Shown here: piece after piece, positions 16,390-25,348 of the stretch
Numbering within the stretch: position 1 is the stretch's first letter
Layout of the letters: every line of letters begins with the position of its first letter
Assembly: GCA_019352075.1 (NCBI GenBank)
Contig: JABBOA010000007.1
Span: 1-33,990 of the forward strand
From: Acidobacteriota bacterium
GTDB lineage: Bacteria > Actinomycetota > Acidimicrobiia > Acidimicrobiales > RAAP-2
Direction of reading: 5' to 3'
Length of the DNA stretch: 33,990 nucleotides
Position numbers and translations under genes: made by a program
Notes under the pieces: generated by a model
What the model saw: only the letters and a program-made list of their open reading frames with translations
The model's database searches: none
What the model was told of the DNA's origin: nothing

Positions 16390-18789
16390 ATGTTGCTCAG
16401 CCGAGAGGTGTCCGAAAGCGCCGAAGTCAGTGGACTGGGCATGGCCGCCGCTTTGGAGCCCGTCATCGTGGCTAAGGCTCGGCGCGACGCGTCGGGACGG
16501 ATTCGTGACTTCGATTACGTCGAGGTCAGCGACTCCGCCTGTCGGTTCCTCGGCCGCGACCGCCACGAGTTGTTGTCGACGAGCATTCGTGGGGTCTGGG
16601 CGACGCACGTCGCCGATGAGCTGGTGGAGTTCTTGGCCGGCGTCGTCGAATCACACGCGAGTGCCGAACGGCGCGACGTGGCGTTCGTCACACCACTGAT
16701 CGAGACCACTGGTCGATTCCGCATTCGCGCCGCGAGCAGTGGTGAGTTCGTCGGCTTTTCGTTCAACGACTCTGGCGAGGCTCGCGAATTGGCCCAGAGT
16801 TATCGCCTACTGCTCGAGAACTCGTCCGACATCATCCTTCGCACCGACGGCGACGGGCGAATCGAGTGGATCTTCGACACCGTGGCGCTCGTGCTGGGTT
16901 ACAGCGCCGAGGAACTCGTCGGCGAACGATTGGGGGATTTCGCGCACCCTGACGACGCCGCGGCGCGCGGCGAGGCGCGACGCAAATTAGACGCCGACGG
17001 CATCGTGCGCTGCCGTCTGCGCCTCAAGGCCAAGGACGGGGTCTTCCATCACTTCGGTGTCCTGGCCCACCCGCAGTCGACGCCAGCCAACGAGACGAGT
17101 GGGTACATCGCCGGACTGCACCTCATCGATCACGAGGTGGCGGCGGAGCAGGCAGCGGTGCTGGCCGACGAACGCTATCGCTTGATGGCCGAATACGGCA
17201 GCGACGTCATCGCGCTCGAGCGCCGCGGCGCCATCGAATGGGTGTCCCCCTTCGTCGAGCGATTGCTGAACCTGCGAGTGGACGACGTGCTGGGACGCTC
17301 GCTCGCAGAACTGGTGCACCCCGACGACCGGCCCTCGCTGCAGAACTTCGATCGCGACCTGGTCAGAGCGGAGCCCTTGACGCTCACGTTGCGTATGCGC
17401 ACGACGGACACTAGCTACCGTTGGGTCACCGTGCGTTCGCGCGAGGTGGTCGACACCGTTGCGGGCGGAAGGGTCCGCGTGACGTCGTGGCGTGACGCGC
17501 ACGATGACGTCACGGGGCAGCGCGCCTTGATGGCGTCGGAGAGCCGGTTCCGCATGCTCGCCGAGAGCGTGAGCGACGTCGTCTTCGAATGCGCCACGTC
17601 GGGCGTGATCGTGTGGACGTCGCCCTCGGTGAAGGCGGTTCTCGGTTGGTGCGCGGATGACCTGGTGGGCCGCCGGGTCGCGGACCATGTCTACGTCGAC
17701 GACCTGGGGCGCTCGATGCTCGCGCACGGATCGGTGTCGATGGACCCGGGTTCGGACGCGGTCGAGGTCCGCTACCTGACCTCGACGGGCAACGTACGGT
17801 GGATGCTCCAACGGTTGCGCCGCGTGCGCGGCGTGGGCGGCGACGCGGACACCCTGATCGTCGCGCTGCACGACATCGACGAGAAGGTGCGCCAGCGTCA
17901 GCACATCGAGGAGACCCAGTGGCAGTTCCGACTCCTCGCCGAGAACATGACCGACGTGGTCTACCGGGTGAATCTGGAAGGTCAGTTGACGTGGGTGTCG
18001 CCTTCGGCGACGGCCCAGTTGGGATGGCTCCCCGACGACCTCGTGGGACACAGCGTGCTGGATTTGATGTTCGTAGAGGATCGTGCCCGGGTGCTCGCGT
18101 GGCGTCGACTGCTGCACCTCGGCGAGGTCCTCGACGAGATGACCATACGAGTGCGTCAATCCTCGGACGACTTCGTCTGGATGAAGGTGCACGCCCGACC
18201 CGTGCACGGCGAGGGAGGTCAGGTCAACGGGGTCGTGGCGGCACTGAGGAACTGCGAGGCCGAAGTGGTCACGGCGCGCGCACTACGGACCATCTCGGCG
18301 GGTACGCGCGTGTTGATCCGCGTGCGCACCGCCCAGGAGCTCCTTTACCAGATGTGTCAAGTCGCCGTCCAGGAGGGCGGCTACCTCCTGGCGTGGTACG
18401 GCCAGAAGATGGATGACGAGCGCTCGACGCTGAAGGTGCGTGCCGCGAGCGTCGGTCACGAGTCGTACCTCGAGGGGCTCGAGGTGCGCTGGAAGGACGA
18501 CTCGCTGGGCGACGGGCCCGCTGGGCGAGCGGTACGGTCGGGCCGGATCTGCACGGTGGCCGACATCGAAAATGATCCGTCGTTCGCCCCGTGGTCACAG
18601 CGCGCTCGCCTCCACGGCTTCCGTTCCACCGCCGCGATTCCGGTGGTGGTGGGGGGGCGCGTCCACGGTAGCTGGCAGGTCTACGCCATGGAACCGCGCG
18701 CCTTCACGCCCGAAGTACTGAGCGTCCTCGAGGATCTGGCGATGGAGATCGGTCTGGGTCTGACGCGTTTGAGCGACGAGGGGGACTGA
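16390..18789 (+). CDS. Multi-PAS and GAF sensor protein without output domain
   Basis: A soluble 799-residue protein made of sensory modules. A degenerate PAS-like unit lies at about 17-130, and four clear PAS units begin near residues 137, 260, 385 and 510, each opening with the repeated pattern F/YRLLAEnxsDVV and continuing with WVSPS....LGW..DDLVG and H-D-D. A GAF domain covers about 640-799 ([26 protein letters not shown] ... [31 protein letters not shown]). Such PAS-GAF chains usually lead into GGDEF/EAL or histidine kinase domains, but this one stops right after the GAF. It has no membrane span. ATG 16390 follows GAAGGGG; longer starts upstream lack a ribosome binding site. Ligands are unknown; haem, flavin or small molecules are possible. 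Partner output protein must be elsewhere. Confidence 0.85.
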   Translation: MLLSREVSESAEVSGLGMAAALEPVIVAKARRDASGRIRDFDYVEVSDSACRFLGRDRHELLSTSIRGVWATHVADELVEFLAGVVESHASAERRDVAFVTPLIETTGRFRIRAASSGEFVGFSFNDSGEARELAQSYRLLLENSSDIILRTDGDGRIEWIFDTVALVLGYSAEELVGERLGDFAHPDDAAARGEARRKLDADGIVRCRLRLKAKDGVFHHFGVLAHPQSTPANETSGYIAGLHLIDHEVAAEQAAVLADERYRLMAEYGSDVIALERRGAIEWVSPFVERLLNLRVDDVLGRSLAELVHPDDRPSLQNFDRDLVRAEPLTLTLRMRTTDTSYRWVTVRSREVVDTVAGGRVRVTSWRDAHDDVTGQRALMASESRFRMLAESVSDVVFECATSGVIVWTSPSVKAVLGWCADDLVGRRVADHVYVDDLGRSMLAHGSVSMDPGSDAVEVRYLTSTGNVRWMLQRLRRVRGVGGDADTLIVALHDIDEKVRQRQHIEETQWQFRLLAENMTDVVYRVNLEGQLTWVSPSATAQLGWLPDDLVGHSVLDLMFVEDRARVLAWRRLLHLGEVLDEMTIRVRQSSDDFVWMKVHARPVHGEGGQVNGVVAALRNCEAEVVTARALRTISAGTRVLIRVRTAQELLYQMCQVAVQEGGYLLAWYGQKMDDERSTLKVRAASVGHESYLEGLEVRWKDDSLGDGPAGRAVRSGRICTVADIENDPSFAPWSQRARLHGFRSTAAIPVVVGGRVHGSWQVYAMEPRAFTPEVLSVLEDLAMEIGLGLTRLSDEGD

Positions 18790-18830
18790 GGACCGCGTCG
18801 TCGGATCGTGAGATCGTCGTGGACCCGCCG

Positions 18831-19220
18831 CTAGTGCGCGCCCGACATGGCCTCGATGGTGGCCACGATGTCGTCCATCGACGCGCCGGGGCCGAAGGTC
18901 GCCGCGACGCCCGCGTCACGCAGGGTGGCCACGTCCTCTTGGGGGATGATGCCGCCCACCACGACGGGGATGGCCGCATCCAGTCCCCGCAGGGCGTCGA
19001 TCACCAGTGGCACCAGGGTCAGGTGCGCCCCCGACAAGATGGAGAGCCCCACCACGTCAACGTCCTCGTCCACGGCCGTGCGCGCCACCGATTCGGGCGT
19101 TTGGAACAGACCGGTGTAGACGACCTCCATCCCCGCATCACGCAGCGATCGTGCGATCACGTTGATGCCGCGATCGTGTCCGTCCAGACCCACCTTGGCG
19201 ACGAGCACGCGCGTGGTCAT
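18831..19220 (-). CDS. icmB: B12-binding small subunit of acyl-CoA mutase
   Basis: This 129-residue protein is a stand-alone cobalamin-binding domain. DGHDRG (residues 13-18) supplies the lower-ligand His, [10 protein letters not shown] holds the Ser of the nucleotide loop, and VVVGGIIP the glycine pair, the standard DxHxxG...S-L...GG pattern. It pairs with the large catalytic subunit encoded just upstream; the ATG overlaps the large-subunit stop by four bases (ATGA), so 1:1 translation is likely. A split large/small arrangement is typical of isobutyryl-CoA mutase and of 2-hydroxyisobutyryl-CoA mutase. It is convergent with the PAS sensor gene. Confidence 0.93.
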   Translation of the reverse strand: MTTRVLVAKVGLDGHDRGINVIARSLRDAGMEVVYTGLFQTPESVARTAVDEDVDVVGLSILSGAHLTLVPLVIDALRGLDAAIPVVVGGIIPQEDVATLRDAGVAATFGPGASMDDIVATIEAMSGAH

Positions 19221-20899
19221 CGGGCCCCCACCTGGTAGCGCCCGAACACCTCGGCCAGCGTCGTCATCATCTCGCCCACGGTGGCTCGCGCGCGAGAGGC
19301 TGCCATCAGGGACGACATGAGATTGACCTCGGGGTCGAGGGCGGCGTCGCGTAACTCAAGGAGCGTGCGCGCCACGGCGTCGCTGTCACGCTCGCGTCGG
19401 ACCTTGGCGAGGCGCTCGACCTGGCGCGCGTCCCCGTCACCGGACATCTGATTGGCGGGTGCGGGCGCCGGCGAATCGTCGACGAAGGAATTGACCCCGA
19501 CGATGAGTCGCTCGCCCGCCTGGACGGCGCGCTGGTGCGCGTAGGCCGCGTCGGTGATGTGCGCCTCGAACCAACCATTGTCAATGGCGGCCAGGCACCC
19601 TTCGAGCATCGAACCGTGACCGAGTTCCATGAGTTCTTCGAGCAATTGGCCCGCGTCTCGCTGGAGTTGATCGGTGAGACTCTCGACGAACCAGCTGCCG
19701 CCGAGGGGGTCGGCGACCTGGGTGACGTTGGTTTCGAACGCGATCACCTGTTGGGTGCGAAGAGCGACTCGCGCCGCGTCGGCGGAGGGGAGGGACCACG
19801 CCTCGTCGAAGGCGTTCGTGTGCAGCGACTGCGCGCCGCCGAGGACCGCGGCCAAGGCTTCGACGGCGGTGCGAGCGTGGTTGTTGTCGGGTTGCTGCGC
19901 GGTCAGGGACACGCCCGCCGTCTGGGCGTGGAAGCGCAACTGCCACGACCGTTCGTCGCGGGCGCCGTAGAAGTCGCGCATCCACGTGGCCCACAGACGT
20001 CGCGCGCAACGGTACTTCGCCACCTCCTCGAAGAAGTCGATGTGCGCATTGAAGAAGAACGACATCTTGGGGGCGTAGCTGTCGATGGCCAGACCCGCGT
20101 GACGGGCCAGCTCGACGTACGCGAACCCGTTGGCCAAGGTGAAGGCGACTTCTTGGGCCGCGGTGGAACCCGCCTCGCGGATGTGATAGCCCGAGACCGA
20201 GAGGGGATGCCAGCGCGGCATCTCACGGGTGGCGAAAACGACGGTGTCACGAACGAGCCGCAGCGACGGCCGCGGCGCGAACACGTACTCGTGTTGGGCC
20301 TGATACTCCTTCAGGATGTCGTTCTGCAGAGTGCCGCCGAGTCGCGCGCGATCCACCCCGTGGTCCTCGGCGTTGGCGACGAACATCGCGAAGACGACGG
20401 CCGCCGGCGCGTTGATAGTCATCGACGTGGTGATGTCCCCCAGGTCGATGCCGGCGTAGAGATCAGCCACGTCGTCGATGGTGTCAAGGGCGACGCCGCA
20501 ACGCCCGACCTCGCCCAGGGCTCGCACGTCGTCGGAGTCGATGCCGAGTAGCGTCGGCATATCGTAGGCCGTGGAGATTCCCGTGCCCCCCGCATCGATG
20601 ATCTCGTGGAACCGTCGATTGGTCTCGGGGGCGGTACCGAAACCGGCGAACATCCTCATGGTCCAGAGCTTGGAACGGTACATGGCGGGATGGATGCCCC
20701 GGGTGTAGGGGAACAGACCGGGGAATTCACCGTCATCGGGGCCGTAGACGGGCTCGATCGGTGCGCCCGATTGCGTGGTGGCGTGTGTCGCGCCCGCGAG
20801 GGTCCCCTCGTACGCCTCTTGCCACTTCATCCGACTGCTGCGATGGTCCACGTTGACCTCCCGGTGAACTGGTTCTCGGTTGAACGCTCCTGACGTCAT
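19217..20899 (-). CDS. icmA: Isobutyryl-CoA mutase-type large subunit
   Basis: The 560-residue TIM-barrel subunit of an adenosylcobalamin-dependent acyl-CoA mutase. [77 protein letters not shown] and ISGYH-like [16 protein letters not shown] are family landmarks. Three residues decide substrate in this family. Here they are Phe84 (Tyr in methylmalonyl-CoA mutase, Ile in the 2-hydroxyisobutyryl enzyme), Ala111 (Asp in the latter) and Gln202 (Arg in methylmalonyl-CoA mutase). That set matches isobutyryl-CoA mutase, which interconverts isobutyryl- and n-butyryl-CoA. The ATG at 20899 has GGGAG five bases upstream. The G-protein chaperone that protects such mutases is not adjacent. Pivalyl-CoA or related branched substrates remain possible. 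Confidence 0.9.
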   Translation of the reverse strand: MTSGAFNREPVHREVNVDHRSSRMKWQEAYEGTLAGATHATTQSGAPIEPVYGPDDGEFPGLFPYTRGIHPAMYRSKLWTMRMFAGFGTAPETNRRFHEIIDAGGTGISTAYDMPTLLGIDSDDVRALGEVGRCGVALDTIDDVADLYAGIDLGDITTSMTINAPAAVVFAMFVANAEDHGVDRARLGGTLQNDILKEYQAQHEYVFAPRPSLRLVRDTVVFATREMPRWHPLSVSGYHIREAGSTAAQEVAFTLANGFAYVELARHAGLAIDSYAPKMSFFFNAHIDFFEEVAKYRCARRLWATWMRDFYGARDERSWQLRFHAQTAGVSLTAQQPDNNHARTAVEALAAVLGGAQSLHTNAFDEAWSLPSADAARVALRTQQVIAFETNVTQVADPLGGSWFVESLTDQLQRDAGQLLEELMELGHGSMLEGCLAAIDNGWFEAHITDAAYAHQRAVQAGERLIVGVNSFVDDSPAPAPANQMSGDGDARQVERLAKVRRERDSDAVARTLLELRDAALDPEVNLMSSLMAASRARATVGEMMTTLAEVFGRYQVGAR

Positions 20900-20955
20900 T
20901 CTTACTCCCGATCCGACCCCTGCGCACGTTCGGGGAGGTTCGAGGAGTGGCCGGC

Positions 20956-22989
20956 TCAGGCGGCCAACGACATCAGGTGTGCGCCGGTGTTGACCGCGTT
21001 GACGATCTCGTCCAGATTCGAAGCCAGCGACGCCGCGGCGGGATCGCCGCCCAGCGTAGCCGTGGCGAGACGGTAGACGGCGCGCGGGTCGTCGCTCGAC
21101 GGGCGCGGGCGCGCCTCGCCCAGGGTCTCGAGGCTGCGCACCAATACGCGCCGCAACTCCTCGAGGGCGGCGGTGGCGACCACGCGTTCGCCGCGCTCCG
21201 CCGCGAAGCGAAGGGCGTGGGTCGCGCGCAAGATCCGCAGACCACTCGTCAAGAGCCCACGCTCGACCTGGGCGTCACCTCGAGTGGCGCTCGGCTCTCC
21301 GAGTGAACGCGCGACCGCCGCCTCGGCGTCGGCGAAGCGGAAGTGCGCTCGCCGCGAGCTCGCCGCGATCGCCGCTACGTCGCTGCTCGAGCGAAAGCAG
21401 AGCTGGAGGACCTCGTCGAGGTAGTGCGCCAGTGCCGAGAAGAGCGCGGCTTCACTCCGGCGGACGTCGTTCGCCGGCGACGATGGCCACAGTAGGTACG
21501 TCGCGGCCGCGATGATCGTGCCCAACACGACGTCGATGAGCCGATCGAGGGCGGTACCGACCGAGTTGGTGGAAATCAAGGAGAGCAGGATGAGCACCAG
21601 CGACGTCACGAGTCCGATGGCGACGGAGAAACTCGCGGGCCAGGCGCTATACGCCAGGGCGGCGACGAGGCCGATCAGGACCGTACTCACCAAATAGTTC
21701 GGGTGCAGCTCGCTGACGAGGATCGCCGCGAGCGAGGCCCCGAGGGCGGTGCCGACGACGCGTCCCACCCCGCGGCGCAACAGGGTGCTGTAGTCGGGCT
21801 TGAGGATCACCGCGACGGCGAAGGCGACCCAATAGCCCCGCGGCAGGTCCAGCAGGTGGGCGAGACCCGTCGCCGCCAGTACCGCCACGACGAGGCGCAC
21901 GCCGTGGCGAAACGCGACGGAATCAGTGCGCAGGTTGTCGCGGAACAGAGCGACGTTATCGCGCCAGTGCGGACGCCCCAGTGCGCCCCAGCGCACGTCC
22001 ATCCGCCAGACACCCCGTGGGGCGTCGAGGGCCTCGCGCGCCACGAGGTTGCCGATCGAGCGCAGCTGTCCCGCGAGGGCCTCGAGGTGCGCGAGAACCT
22101 GGACCATGAGGACTCGCGACTCGGCGCCCCCGCGGGCGACGTCGAGGCCGGTCCGCAGCTCGTCGATTCGCTGGCGCAGACGGCCCTCGCCCTCGCGCCA
22201 CGCGACGGGCTCATCGGGTCGACGGACCGCGAGGGCGAGTTGCGTGAGCGCGTCGGCGACGTCGCTGAGGGCGTGGTGCACCTCGTCCAGGGGCGCCGGA
22301 TCGACCTCGCTGAGGCGAGTGCGCAGTCCCGCGAGGGTGGTGAAGTCGAGGCGGGCGCGGCGCACCTGGTCGACGATGCCGCGCAGGTCGCGGTCATCGC
22401 TTCGCCCGAACAGCGAGAGGGGCGAGAGCACGCGTTGGGCGGCGTCGATACTGGTCAGAACGCCCATCGCGGAGGCCTCGGCCGGCGTGGTGGCGTAGAC
22501 GGCCAGGCTGGTGAGTGCGTCGGCGACCGTGGCGCGCTGGTAGCGCAAGGTCGGCGGGAGCCGCAGGACGAGCAGCGCCGCGATCTCGACGAGCGCACCG
22601 AGGGTGACCAGGAGACCGAGGGTCGTGGCGTTCACCAGCGAACTGGAGAATCGTCCCAACACCACGTAGGCGACGATCGCCTGAGAGCCCAGGACGGCCT
22701 GTGTCTGTCCGTAGACGACGGCCATGCCCGCGACGAAGCACAGTGGCACCAGCACCGCGGTGTGCAGCCACGGCAGTGAGCCGGTGATCGTGCCCAAGAA
22801 CACGGAGACTCCCAGCGCCCCCGCGTCGAGCACCGCGAGGCGCAGCGGCAGCTTGGGTGCGCCGACGAGCGAGACGATCGCGACCAGATTGGCCCCCACC
22901 GCCATCGTGATCGCCGCCTGGGGATCGTGCAGGAGCAGTCCGATCGAGAGGACCGCTACCACGGGCACTGCGGTGATCAGGCCACGCAC
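20956..22989 (-). CDS. FUSC-family inner-membrane transporter
   Basis: A large membrane protein of the FUSC/aromatic acid exporter superfamily. An N-terminal half with about six spans (ITAVPVVAVLSIGLLL, AAITMAVGANLVAIVSLVGAP, TAVLVPLCFVAGMAVVYG, IVAYVVLGRF) leads to a cytoplasmic helical region. A second membrane block follows (HGVRLVVAVLAATGLAHLLDLPRGYWVAFAVAVILKPDY, VGRVVGTALGASLAAILVSEL, VAALAYSAWPASF, RLIDVVLGTIIAAATYLLWP), which is the FUSC signature, and a C-terminal helical domain. GTG 22989 is the first canonical start, but it has no ribosome binding site and cuts off RALRAALEVNFRSLSPVRG, which looks homologous. ATT at 23091, overlapping the trpE stop and preceded by GAGG with 7-bp spacing, would restore it. 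It probably exports aromatic or other organic acids and is coupled to trpE. Confidence 0.82.
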   Translation of the reverse strand: MRGLITAVPVVAVLSIGLLLHDPQAAITMAVGANLVAIVSLVGAPKLPLRLAVLDAGALGVSVFLGTITGSLPWLHTAVLVPLCFVAGMAVVYGQTQAVLGSQAIVAYVVLGRFSSSLVNATTLGLLVTLGALVEIAALLVLRLPPTLRYQRATVADALTSLAVYATTPAEASAMGVLTSIDAAQRVLSPLSLFGRSDDRDLRGIVDQVRRARLDFTTLAGLRTRLSEVDPAPLDEVHHALSDVADALTQLALAVRRPDEPVAWREGEGRLRQRIDELRTGLDVARGGAESRVLMVQVLAHLEALAGQLRSIGNLVAREALDAPRGVWRMDVRWGALGRPHWRDNVALFRDNLRTDSVAFRHGVRLVVAVLAATGLAHLLDLPRGYWVAFAVAVILKPDYSTLLRRGVGRVVGTALGASLAAILVSELHPNYLVSTVLIGLVAALAYSAWPASFSVAIGLVTSLVLILLSLISTNSVGTALDRLIDVVLGTIIAAATYLLWPSSPANDVRRSEAALFSALAHYLDEVLQLCFRSSSDVAAIAASSRRAHFRFADAEAAVARSLGEPSATRGDAQVERGLLTSGLRILRATHALRFAAERGERVVATAALEELRRVLVRSLETLGEARPRPSSDDPRAVYRLATATLGGDPAAASLASNLDEIVNAVNTGAHLMSLAA

Positions 22990-23086
22990 CGGCGAAAGGG
23001 AGCGGAAATTGACCTCCAGCGCCGCGCGCAGCGCCCGGGACGATCCACCTCGACGGTGCGAACTCGTCGGAGTCGGCGAATCCTGG

Positions 23087-24634
23087 CTAATGCGAAGACC
23101 TCGGCGAGAGATCTGAGGCCCCCGAGGAACTCGACAACGGATCGACGATCTCGAGCGCCAGGAGCGGTGCCGACGCCTTGGAGATGCACTCGTGGTATTC
23201 GAACTCCGGTCGGGAGTCGGCGACCACACCGCCGCCGGCCTGCACGGTGGCCACGCCATCGCGCAAGGACACGGTACGGATGGTGATGGCGAAGTCGGCG
23301 TCACCGCGCAACGAGAAGTATCCCAGGGCACCCCCGTAGGGTCCGCGACGAACGGGTTCGAACTCGTCGATGATCTGCATCGCGCGCACTTTGGGTGCCC
23401 CACTGAGCGTGCCGGCCGGGAAGAGTGCGTCGAAGGCGTCGAAGGCGTCCAGGTCGGAGCGCAAGCGACCGGTGACCTGAGAGACCAGATGCATGAGGTG
23501 GCTGAAACGCTCGACGTGCGCCAGTCGTTCAACGCGCACGGTGCCGGGAATCGAGACCCGGCCCACGTCGTTGCGCCCGAGGTCGACCAACATCACGTGC
23601 TCGGCGATCTCCTTGTCGTCGGCCAGTATCTCCGCCTCGAGGGCTCGATCGTCGGAGTCGGTGGCGCCGCGCGGACGTGTCCCGGCGATGGGACGGGTCG
23701 TCACCTCCCCGTCATTGACGCGCACGAGCATCTCGGGTGACGCGCCGACGATCTGGGCGTCGCCGGTGTCGACCAGATACATGTAGGGCGACGGATTGAG
23801 TGCGCGCAAGACGCGATACAGGGTGAGCGGCGCGACACTCGCCGGTCGTGTGAACTGTTGGGACGGGACGACTTGGAAGATGTCACCGGCGAAGATGTAC
23901 TCACGAGCCTTCTCCACCACCTCGCGGTACTGCTCGAGCGAGAAGTTCGAGAGTGACGCGGCGATCTCGCGCACCTGAATGCGCTCACGTTGACTCGGTG
24001 CGGTGGCCACCATTCGCTCGACCCGGGGGTCGAGGGTCGGTCCCGGGGCGAGGAGCGTCGCGACGATTGATTCGAGGCGATGCGTCGCCGCGTCGTAGGC
24101 GTCACGCTCCGACTCGTCGGTCGTGAGCGAGGCGAGTACGACGACGGTGGTCGAGTGGCGCAGATGGTCACAGATCAAGACCGTGCCGGGAAAGGAGAAA
24201 TCGACGTCGGGCCAGGGGAGGGCGTCGGGCGCCCGCGGCAGGTCCTCGAGTCGACGCACGTAGTCGTAGGTCACGAACCCGACGGCACCACCGAAGAATG
24301 ATGGCAGGTCCGAGGGCGCGTGCGTGCGGTACGTCGCGAGGACGGCGCGTAACGTCGCCATTGCTCCTTCGGCGCTCACCGCGTCGTCACGCCCCTCGAG
24401 CCTCACGTCGCTACCGTAGGCGTGCAGGCGCCACTGACGGTCGAGTCCAATGAAGGAGTAGCGGCCCGTGTCGTCGCCCAACGCCGCGCTCTCGAGCAGG
24501 CAGAAGGCCCGTCCCTCGGCGAAGCGCTGGTAGATCGACACGGGGGTGTCGCGATCGAGTTGCAACGTCTCGGTGAGGGCGATGGTGTTGAAGCCCTCGC
24601 GCGCGAGGGCCTGGAAGTCGGAGAAGGTAAGCAC
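23087..24634 (-). CDS. trpE: Anthranilate synthase component I
   Basis: Converts chorismate and ammonia to anthranilate, the first step of tryptophan synthesis, with TrpG supplying ammonia. The 515-residue protein carries the allosteric LLES motif at 46-49, where Trp binds for feedback inhibition, and the chorismate-binding domain with VVPSQQFTRP, NPSPYMYLVD, GASPEMLVRV, TRPIAGTRPRG, DLGRNDVGRV, LSGAPKVRAMQIIDE and RRGPYGGALGYFS. GTG 24634 is chosen as start, five bases after GAAGAC; GTG 24637 is the next choice. Only 42 bp separate it from divergent trpG. There is no Trp leader peptide ahead of it, unlike trpS. Its stop overlaps a possible start of the FUSC transporter gene. Confidence 0.94.
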   Translation of the reverse strand: MLTFSDFQALAREGFNTIALTETLQLDRDTPVSIYQRFAEGRAFCLLESAALGDDTGRYSFIGLDRQWRLHAYGSDVRLEGRDDAVSAEGAMATLRAVLATYRTHAPSDLPSFFGGAVGFVTYDYVRRLEDLPRAPDALPWPDVDFSFPGTVLICDHLRHSTTVVVLASLTTDESERDAYDAATHRLESIVATLLAPGPTLDPRVERMVATAPSQRERIQVREIAASLSNFSLEQYREVVEKAREYIFAGDIFQVVPSQQFTRPASVAPLTLYRVLRALNPSPYMYLVDTGDAQIVGASPEMLVRVNDGEVTTRPIAGTRPRGATDSDDRALEAEILADDKEIAEHVMLVDLGRNDVGRVSIPGTVRVERLAHVERFSHLMHLVSQVTGRLRSDLDAFDAFDALFPAGTLSGAPKVRAMQIIDEFEPVRRGPYGGALGYFSLRGDADFAITIRTVSLRDGVATVQAGGGVVADSRPEFEYHECISKASAPLLALEIVDPLSSSSGASDLSPRSSH

Positions 24635-24664
24635 CACGTCTTCAGGATAGTGAGACCGACCACC

Positions 24665-24670
24665 TAGGAT
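24665..24670 (+). promoter_or_regulatory. -10 box for leaderless trpG
   Basis: TAGGAT at 24665-24670 is a typical actinobacterial -10 hexamer. The trpG ATG at 24677 lies six bases behind it, so transcription would begin at or next to the start codon. In the 42-bp divergent gap, TATCCT on the minus strand (24650-24645) may play the same part for trpE. The -35 elements are poor. Confidence 0.55.
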
Positions 24671-24676
24671 GCGGGT

Positions 24677-25348
24677 ATGTCGAGCACACCGCATCTGCTG
24701 GTCGTTGATAACTACGACTCCTTCGTCTACAACCTCGTGCAGTACGTCGGTGAGCTCGGGGCGAGCGTCGAAGTCGTGCGCAACGACAAGATCACGGCGT
24801 CCCAGGTGACGCGGGCGCGTTTCGACGGGGTGATGGTGTCACCGGGCCCGGGCTACCCGCGGTCGGCCGGCAATTGCCTCGACATCATTCGTCACTGTGG
24901 TGACCTGGCGATACCCATGCTGGGTATCTGTCTCGGTCACCAGGCGCTCGGCGAGGCGTTCGGTGCTGACGTGGTGTGCGCGCCCGAGTTATTGCACGGT
25001 CGTTCGAGCGTCGTCGACCATACGTCGAAGGGCGTCTTCGCCGGGCTGCCCCAACCGATGATCGCCGGGCGTTATCACTCACTCGTGGTCGACGCCTCGA
25101 CGTTGCCCGCGTGCTTCGAAGTCACGGCCACCAGTGGTGATCTCATTATGGGCATCCGCCACACCACCGCTCCCCTCGAGGGGGTGCAGTTCCATCCCGA
25201 GTCGGTGCTGACCCAGCACGGGTACCGCATCCTGGCGAACTGGTTGATGCGCTGCGGCTCCGACGTGGCGCTGGCGCGCGCCGATGAACTCGTCGAGGTT
25301 AGCGAGCGAGTTCGCCGCTCCTTGCCCCAACCCGCGGGGTCGCGCTAG
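24677..25348 (+). CDS. trpG: Anthranilate synthase component II / glutamine amidotransferase
   Basis: A 223-residue class I glutamine amidotransferase that passes ammonia from glutamine to TrpE, and in many bacteria also to PabB. The triad is visible: Cys85 in GICLGHQ, His173 and Glu175 in VQFHPES. The opening DNYDSFVYNLVQYVGELG, the VSPGPGYP loop and GRYHSLVVD are family hallmarks. ATG 24677 appears leaderless. trpG is transcribed away from trpE rather than beside it in one operon. Its TAG stop overlaps the stop of the convergent peptidase E gene: the tetranucleotide CTAG at 25345-25348 ends both genes. Confidence 0.94.
   Translation: MSSTPHLLVVDNYDSFVYNLVQYVGELGASVEVVRNDKITASQVTRARFDGVMVSPGPGYPRSAGNCLDIIRHCGDLAIPMLGICLGHQALGEAFGADVVCAPELLHGRSSVVDHTSKGVFAGLPQPMIAGRYHSLVVDASTLPACFEVTATSGDLIMGIRHTTAPLEGVQFHPESVLTQHGYRILANWLMRCGSDVALARADELVEVSERVRRSLPQPAGSR

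Noticed and set aside
16987-18207. 406-codon minus-strand frame under the PAS/GAF gene
   Set aside because: His/Arg-rich shadow of a well-supported gene with repeated PAS motifs on the plus strand.
19535-20551. 338-codon plus-strand frame under the mutase gene
   Set aside because: Antisense to an unmistakable B12 mutase; no motif and no start signal.
21703-22779. 358-codon plus-strand frame under the FUSC gene
   Set aside because: Shadow frame, charged and repetitive; the membrane protein on the minus strand shows clear hydrophobic spans.
23000-23532. N-terminal extension of the FUSC frame into trpE, up to 858 codons
   Set aside because: The extension is antisense-free but lies in another frame of trpE, is Ser/Pro/Arg-rich and shows no membrane or family features.
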